Part shown: positions 57,451-64,000 of the stretch, in pieces
Layout: each line of letters starts with the position of its first letter
Numbering within the stretch: the first letter of the stretch is position 1
Source of the DNA: Ehretia macrophylla
Lineage: Eukaryota; Streptophyta; Magnoliopsida; Boraginales; Ehretiaceae
Direction: 5' to 3'
Length of the DNA stretch: 64,000 nt
Assembly (NCBI GenBank): GCA_037974665.1
Contig: CM075775.1
Span: 35,304,152-35,368,151 of the forward strand
Made by a program: the position numbers and the translations under genes
The notes under the pieces: generated by a model
Told to the model about the DNA's origin: nothing
Database searches by the model: none
Seen by the model: only the letters and a program-made list of their open reading frames with translations

Positions 57451-60400
57451 TCTTACGGATCAAAAGTTATGGGCACCGGAGCGACGAAGACCTAGTCCTG
57501 AGCCCCATGCCCTCAGTTTGTGGGCCCAGCCTCTACGTGAAGCGAAGTTGTCTTGCCCAAGGTGGCGTGAGATTCTGTAATAGAAATGTGATGGATTAGG
57601 TTATCGTCCTTTTCGCGGCTCACGACGGACAATCCGGGACGGAAAGACAGCGCAAAAGAAGAAAAGTGTTCAGAAACTAATGAAAACGTTCAATTTTGGG
57701 CTCCGAAAACAGGCGCAGCCGAGGAGGCTTGCTGTCCCCGTCGTAGAGCTCTCGGAAAGCTTTCCAACGGTTTGTTGTGCGTCGCGTAACTCCTTACTGA
57801 TAAAAAATTATGGGCACTGGAGCGACGGAGACCTGGTCCTAAGCCCCACGCCCTCGCTTTGCGGGCCCAGCCTCTACGGGAAGCGAAGTTGTCTTGCACA
57901 AGGTGCCGTGGGATTCGGTAATAGAAATTTGATAGATAAGGTTGTCAGCCTTTTCACGGCTCACGACGTACGATCCGGGACATAAAAAAAGGGCAAAAGA
58001 AGAAAAGTGTCCAAAAATTGATGAAAACGTTCAATTTTGGGCTCCGAAAACAGGAACAGCATAGCAGACTTGTTGCCCCCGTCGTAGAGCTCTCGGAGAG
58101 CTTTCGAACGGTTTGCTGTGTCCCGCGTAACTCCTTACTGATCAAAAATTATGGGCACCGGAGTGACAGAGACCTGGTCCTAAGCCCCACGCCCTCGGTT
58201 TGCGGGCCCATCTCTACGTGAAGCGAAGTTGTATTGCACAAGGTGCCGTGGGATTCGGTAATAGAAATATGGCGGATTAGGTTGTCAACCTTTTTGCTGC
58301 TCACGACGTACGATTCGGGATAGAAAAACAGCGTAAAAGAAGAAAAGTGTCCAAAAATTGTTGAAAATGTTCGATTTTGGGCTCCGAAAATAGGCGCAGC
58401 AGAGCACGCTTGATGCTCCTGTCGTAGAGCTCTCGGAGAGCTTTCCAACGGTATGCTGTGCGTCGCGTAACTCCTTACGGATCAAAAGTATTGGGCACCG
58501 GAGCGACGGAGACCTGGTCCTAAGCCCAACGCCCTCGGTTTACGGGCCCAGCCTCTACGTGAAGCGAAGTTGTCTTTCTCGAGGTGGCATAGGATTCGGT
58601 AATATAAATCTGATGGATTAGGTTGTCGTCCTTTTCGCGGCTCACGACGTACGATCCACGACGGAAAAACAGCACAAAAGAAAAAAAGTGTCCAGAAACT
58701 GTTGAAAATGTTCAATTTTGGGCTCCGAAAATAGGCGCAGCCGAGCAAGCTTGCTGCCCTCGTCGTAGAGCTCTCGGAGAGCTTTCCAACGGTATGCTGT
58801 GCGCCGCGTAACTCCTTACGGATCAAAAGTAATGGTTACCGGAGCGACGGAGACCTGGTCCTAAGCCCCCACACCCTCGGTTTGCGGGCCCAGCCTCTAC
58901 GTGAAACGAAGTTGTCTTGCACAAGGTGCAGTGGGATTCAGTAATAGAAATGTGATGAATTAGGTTGTCGTCCTTTTCGTGGCTCGCGACGTACGATCCG
59001 GGACGGAAAAACAGCGAAAAAGAAGAAAAGTGTCTTGAAACTGATGAAAATGTTCGATTTTGGGCCCCGAAAATAGGCGCAGCCGAGCAGGCTTTCTGCC
59101 CCCGTCGTAGAGCTCTCGGAGAGCTTTCCAACGGTTTGCTGTACGCCGCATAACTCCTTACGGATCAAAAGTAATGGGCAACGGAGTGATGTAGACCTGG
59201 TCCTAAGCCCCACGCCCTCGGTTTGCGGGCCCAACCTCTACGTGAAGCGAAGTTGTCTTGCACAAGGTTACGTGGGATTCGGTAATAGAAATGTGATGGA
59301 TTAGGTTGTCGTCCTTTTCGTGGCTCACGACGTACGATCCGGGACGGAAAAACAGCGCAAAAGAAAAAAGTATCCATAAACTGATGAAAACGTTCAATTT
59401 TGGGCTCTGAAAATAGGCGCAGCAAAGCAGGCTTGCTGCTCCCATTGTAGAGCTCTCGGGAAGCTTTCCAACAGTATGCTGTGCGCCGCGTAACTCCTTA
59501 CCGATCAAAAGTTATGGGCACCGGAGCGACGGAGACCTGGTCCTGAGCCCCATGCCCTCAGTTTGCGGGCCCAGCCTCTACGGGAAGCGAAGTTGTCTTG
59601 CCCAAGGTGGCATGGGATTCAGTAATAGAAATGTGATGGATTAGGTTGTCGTCCTTTTCGCGATTCACGACGTACGATCCAGGATGGAAAAACGGCATAA
59701 AAGAAGAAAAATGTCCAAAAATTGATGAAAACGTTTGATTTTGGGCTCCGAAAATAGGTGCAGCAGAGCACGCTTGATGCCCCCGTCGTAGAGCTCTCGG
59801 AGAGCTTTCCAACGGTTTGCTGTGCGCCGCGTAACTCCTTACGGATCAAAAGTTATGGGCACCGGAGCGACGGAGACCAGGTCCTAAGCCCCACGCCCTC
59901 GGTTTGCGGGCCTAGCTTCTACGAGAAGAGAAGTTGTCTTGTCCAAGGTGGCTTGGAATTCGGTAATAGAATTGTGATGGATTAGGTTGTCATCCTTTTC
60001 GCGGCTCACGACATACTATCCGGGACGAAAATACAGCGCAAAAGAAGAAAAGTGTCCAGAAACTAATGAAAACGTTCAATTTGGGATCCGAAAACAGTCG
60101 CAGGTGAGGAGGCTTGCTGTCCCCGTCGTAGAGCTCTCGGATAGCTTTCTAACGGTTTGATGTGCGCCGTGTAACTCTTTACTGATCAAAAATTATGGGC
60201 ACCGGAGCGACGGAGACCTGGTCCTAAGCCCCACGCCCTCGCTTTGCGGGCCCAGCCTCTACGGGAAGCGAAGTTGTCTTGCACAAGGTGGATTAGGTTG
60301 TCATCCCTTTCGCGGCTCACGACGTACTATCCGGGACGGAAAAACAGCGCAAAAGAAGAAAAGTGTCAAGAAACTGGTGAAAACATTCGATTTTGGGCTT

Positions 60401-63400
60401 CGAAAATAGGCGCAGCAAAGCAGGCTTGCTGCCCCCATCGTAGAGTACTCGAAGAGCTTTCCAACGGTATGCTGTGCGCCGCGTAACCTCATACGGATCA
60501 AAAGTTATGGGCACTGGAGCAACGGAGACCTGGTCCTAAGCACTATGCCCTTGGTTTATGGGACCAGCCTCTACATGAAGCGAAGTTGTCTTGCACAAGG
60601 TGTCATGAGATTTGGTAATAAAAATGTGGTGGATTAGGTTGTCGTCCTTTTCTTGGCTCACGACGTACGATCCGGGACAAAAAAACAGCGCAATAGAAGA
60701 AAAGTGTCCAAAAACTGATAAAAACATTTGATTTTGGGCTCCGAAAATAGGCGCAGCAGAGCAGTCTAGCTGCCCCCATCGTAGAGCTGTCGGAGAACTT
60801 TCCAACGGTATGCTGTGCGCCGCGTAACTCCTTACGGATCAAAAGTTATGGGCACCAGAGCGACGGAGACCTAGTCCTAAGTCCCACTCCCTCGGTTTGT
60901 TGGCCTAGCATCTACGTGAAGCGAAGTTGTCTTGCACAAGGTGTGGTGGGATTTGGTAATAGAAATGTGATGGATTTGGTTGTCGTCCTTTTCGCGGCTC
61001 ACGACGTACGATCCGGGACGTAAAAACAGCGCAAAAGAAGAAAAGTGTCCAGAAACTAATGAAAACGTTCAATTTTGGGCTCATAAAATCGGCGCAGCAA
61101 AGCAGGTTGGTTACCCCCGTCGTAGAGCTCTCGGAGAGCTTTCCAATGGTATGTTGTGCGCCGCATAACTCCTTACTAATCAAAAATTATAGGCACCGGA
61201 GCGACGGAGACCTGGTCTTAAGCCCCACGCCCTCGCTTTGTGGGCCCAGCCTTTACGGGAAGTGAAGTTGTCTTGCACAAGGTGCCATGGGATTCGGTAA
61301 TAGAAATGTGATAGATTAGGTTGTCGGCCTTTTCACGGCTCACGACGTACGATCCGAGACGAAAAAAAAGTGCAAAAGAAGAAAAGTGTCCAAAAATTGA
61401 TAAAAACGTTCAATTTTGGGCTCCGAAAACAGTCACAGCATAGCAGGCTTGCTGCCCCCGTCGTAGAGCTCTTGGAGAGCTTTCCAACGGTTTGCTGTGC
61501 GCCGCGTAACTCCTTACGGATCAAAAGTAATGGGCACCAAAGTGACGGAGACCAAGTCCTAAGCCCCACGCCCTTGGTTTGCGGGCCCAGCCTCTACGTG
61601 AAGCGAAGTTGTCTTGCACAAGGTGCCGTGGGAATCGGTAATAGAAATATGGTGGATTAGGTTGTCATCCTTTTCGCGGTTCACGACGTACGATCCGGGA
61701 CGAAAAAACAGCGCAAAAGAAGAAAAGTGTCTAGAAACTGATGAAAACGTTTGATTTTGGACATCGAAAATAGGCGCAGCAGTGCAGGCTTGCTGCCCCC
61801 ATCGTAGAGCTCTCGAAGAGCTTTCCAACAGTATGCTGTGCGCCGCGTAACCTCTTATGGATCAAAAGTTATGGGCACTAGAGCAACGGAGACCTGGTCT
61901 TGAGCCACATGCCCTCAGTTTGTGGGACTAGCCTTTACGTGAAGCGAAGTTGTCTTGCACAAGGTGTCGTGGGATTCTGTAATAGAAATGTGGTGGATTC
62001 GGTCGTCGTCCATTTCGCGGCTCACGACGTACGATCTGGGACGAAAAAATAACGCAAAAGAAGAAAAGTGTCCAAAAATTGATAAAAACGTTCAATTTTG
62101 GGCTCCGAAAATAGGCGCAGCTGAGCAGGCTAGCTGCCCCCGTCGTTGAGCTCTCGGAGAGCTTGCTAACTGTATGCTCTGCGTCGCGTAACTCCTAACG
62201 GATCAAAAGTTATGGGCACCGGAGCAATGGAGACCTGGTCCTAAGCCCAATGCCCTCGGTTTGCTGGCCCAGCCTCTACGTGAAGTGAAGTTGTCTTGCA
62301 CAAGGTGCCGTGGGATTCGGTAATAGAAATGTGATGGATTAGGTTGTCGTCCTTTTCGCGGCTCACAAAGTACAATCCGGGACGAAAAAACAGCGCAAAA
62401 GAAGAAAAGTGTCCAGAAACTAATGAAAACGTTCGATTTTGGGCTCCGAAAACAGGTGCAGCTTGGAGGCTAGCTGCCCCCATCGTAGAGCTCTCGGAGA
62501 ATTTTCCAACGGTTTGCTGTGCACCGCGTAACTCCTTACAGATCAAAAGTTATGGGCACCGGAGCGACAGAGACCTGGTCCTAAGCCCCACGACCTCGAT
62601 TTGCGGGCCCAGCCTCTACGTGAAGCGAAGTTGTCTTGCCCAAGGTGGCGTGGGATTCGGTAATAGAATTGTGATGGATTAGGTTGTCATCCTTTTAGCG
62701 GCTCATGACGTACGATCCGGGACGAAAATACAGCGCTGAAGAATAAAAGTGTCCAGAAACTGATGAAAACATTCAATTTTGGGCTCTGAGAACCGGCGCA
62801 GCAAAGCACTCCGGCTGCCCCCGTCGTAGAGCTATCGGAGAGCTTTCCAACGGTATGCTGTGTGCCGCGTAACTCCTTACGGATCAAAAGTTATGGGCAC
62901 CGGAGCGACGGAGACCTAGTCCTAAGCCCCACGCCCTCGGTTTGCCGGCCTAGCATCTACGTGAAGCGAAGTTGTCTTGCACAAGGTGCGGTGGGATTCA
63001 ATAATAGAAATGTGATGGATTTAGGGGTCGTCCTTTTCGCGGCTCACGACGTACGATCCGGGACGAAAAAACGGCGCAAAAGAAGAAAAGTGTCTAGAAA
63101 CTAATGAAAACGATCAATTTTGGGCTCCGAAAATCGGCGCATCAAAGCAGGTTGGCTACCCCCGTCGTAGAGCTGTTGGAGAGCTTTCCAATGGTATGTT
63201 GTGCACTGCGTAACTCCTTACGGATCAAAAGTTATGGGCACCGGAGCGACGGAGACCTGGTCCTAAGCCCCACGCCCTCGGTTTGTGGGCCCAGCCTCTA
63301 CGTGAAGCGAAGTTGTCTTGCCCAAGGTGGCGTACAATCCGGGACAAAAAAATAGTGCCAAAGAAGAAAAGTGTCCAGAAACTAATGAAAACGTTCAATT

Positions 63401-64000
63401 TTGGGCTCCCAAAATAGGCACAATCGAGGAGGCTTGCTGTCCCCGTCGTAGAGCTCTCGGAGAGCTTTCCAACGGTTTGCTGTGCGCTGCGTAACTCCTT
63501 ACTGATCAAAAATTATGGGCACCGGAGCGACGGAAACCTGGACCTAAGCCCCACGTCCTCGATTTGCGGGCCCAGCCTCTACGGGAAGCGAAGTTATCTT
63601 GTACAAAGTGCTGTGGGATTCGGTAATAGAAATGTGGTGGATTAGGTTGTCATCCTTTTCGCTGCTCACAACGTACGATCCGGGACGGAAAAACAACACA
63701 AAAGAAGAAAAGTGTCTAGAAACTAATGAAAACGTTCGATTTTGGGCTTCGGAAATAGGCGCAGCAAAGGAGGCCTGCTGCCCCCATCGTAGAGCTCTCG
63801 AAGTGCTTTGCAACGGTATGCTGTGCGCCGCGTAACCTCTTACGGATCAAAAGTTATGGGCACCGGAGCGACAGAGACCTGGTCATGAGCCCCATGCCCT
63901 CGGTTTGTGGGACCAGCCTCTACGTGAAGCGAAGTTGTATTGCACAAGGTGTCGTGGGATTCGGTAATAGAAATGTGGTGGATTAGGTTGTCGTCCTTTT
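57451..64000. repeat. 341-bp satellite array, block 2 (about 19 monomers, continues past the window)
   Basis: Landmark positions are 57762, 58103, 58443, 58784, 59126, 59466, 59807, 60147, 60459, 60800, 61141, 61482, 61823, about 62164, 62504, 62845, 63186, 63477 and 63808. Spacing is 340-342 bp except for short monomers ending at 60459 (312 bp, deletion near 60288) and 63477 (291 bp, deletion near 63330), and 331 bp at the last. Variant types recur in order (see findings). There is no boundary at 64000. Confidence 0.97.

Noticed and set aside
49644..64000. Dozens of similar 60-114-residue ORFs on both strands of the satellite
   Set aside because: They recur every 341 bp, overlap in opposite frames, and change length with each point mutation. 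They are a by-product of repetition, not a gene family.
49644..64000. CRISPR-like array
   Set aside because: The whole 341-bp unit is repeated without unique spacers, and the DNA is clearly plant nuclear.

Overview
The window is nuclear DNA of a flowering plant, most likely a eudicot. The evidence is split genes with GT-AG introns, AT-rich intergenic DNA, SIRE/Maximus-type Ty1-copia and Ty3-gypsy-type LTR retrotransposons primed by initiator tRNA-Met, MITEs, FAR1-related transposase-derived genes and a long satellite array. I cannot name the species. I see no bacterial, organellar or CRISPR feature, and no host gene that looks fully intact.

Layout. 1-1213: AT-rich DNA. 1214-~10000: a 5'-truncated, decayed SIRE-type copia element on + (E1) with gag, pol, a third ORF and its 3' LTR. 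10000-18170: AT-rich DNA with remnants of an LRR receptor kinase gene and an unrecognised gene (both minus), a 314-bp MITE, a local duplication and a 33-C tract. 18176-27797: a second SIRE-type copia element on minus (E2). It has both LTRs, PBS, PPT, gag, pol, third ORF and a 5-bp target duplication. 27803-31380: intergenic, with a MITE nested in a fold-back element and an MIF4G exon remnant. 31701-37092: an 11-exon TRM7/FtsJ-type tRNA 2'-O-methyltransferase gene carrying several lesions. 37093-40480: intergenic repeats and SINE-like units. 40481-42733: a FAR1-related (FRS) pseudogene cut off by an LTR. 42734-49643: gypsy-type debris, including a 3.7-kb LTR with PBS and a gag remnant. 49644-64000: a 341-bp tandem satellite of about 31 monomers, open at the window end and split at 53809-57445 by a 3.6-kb solo LTR of the same gypsy family in opposite orientation.

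The parts mostly record successive insertion and decay. Two points stand out. First, both copia elements keep the same third ORF between pol and the 3' LTR, with a conserved core and a helical C-terminus, and in E2 a strong 3' splice-site match lies just before its start codon. Second, the satellite has a strict 341-bp period and multi-monomer variant blocks that recur in the same order. Removing the solo LTR and one copy of its 5-bp target duplication restores the 341-bp period exactly.
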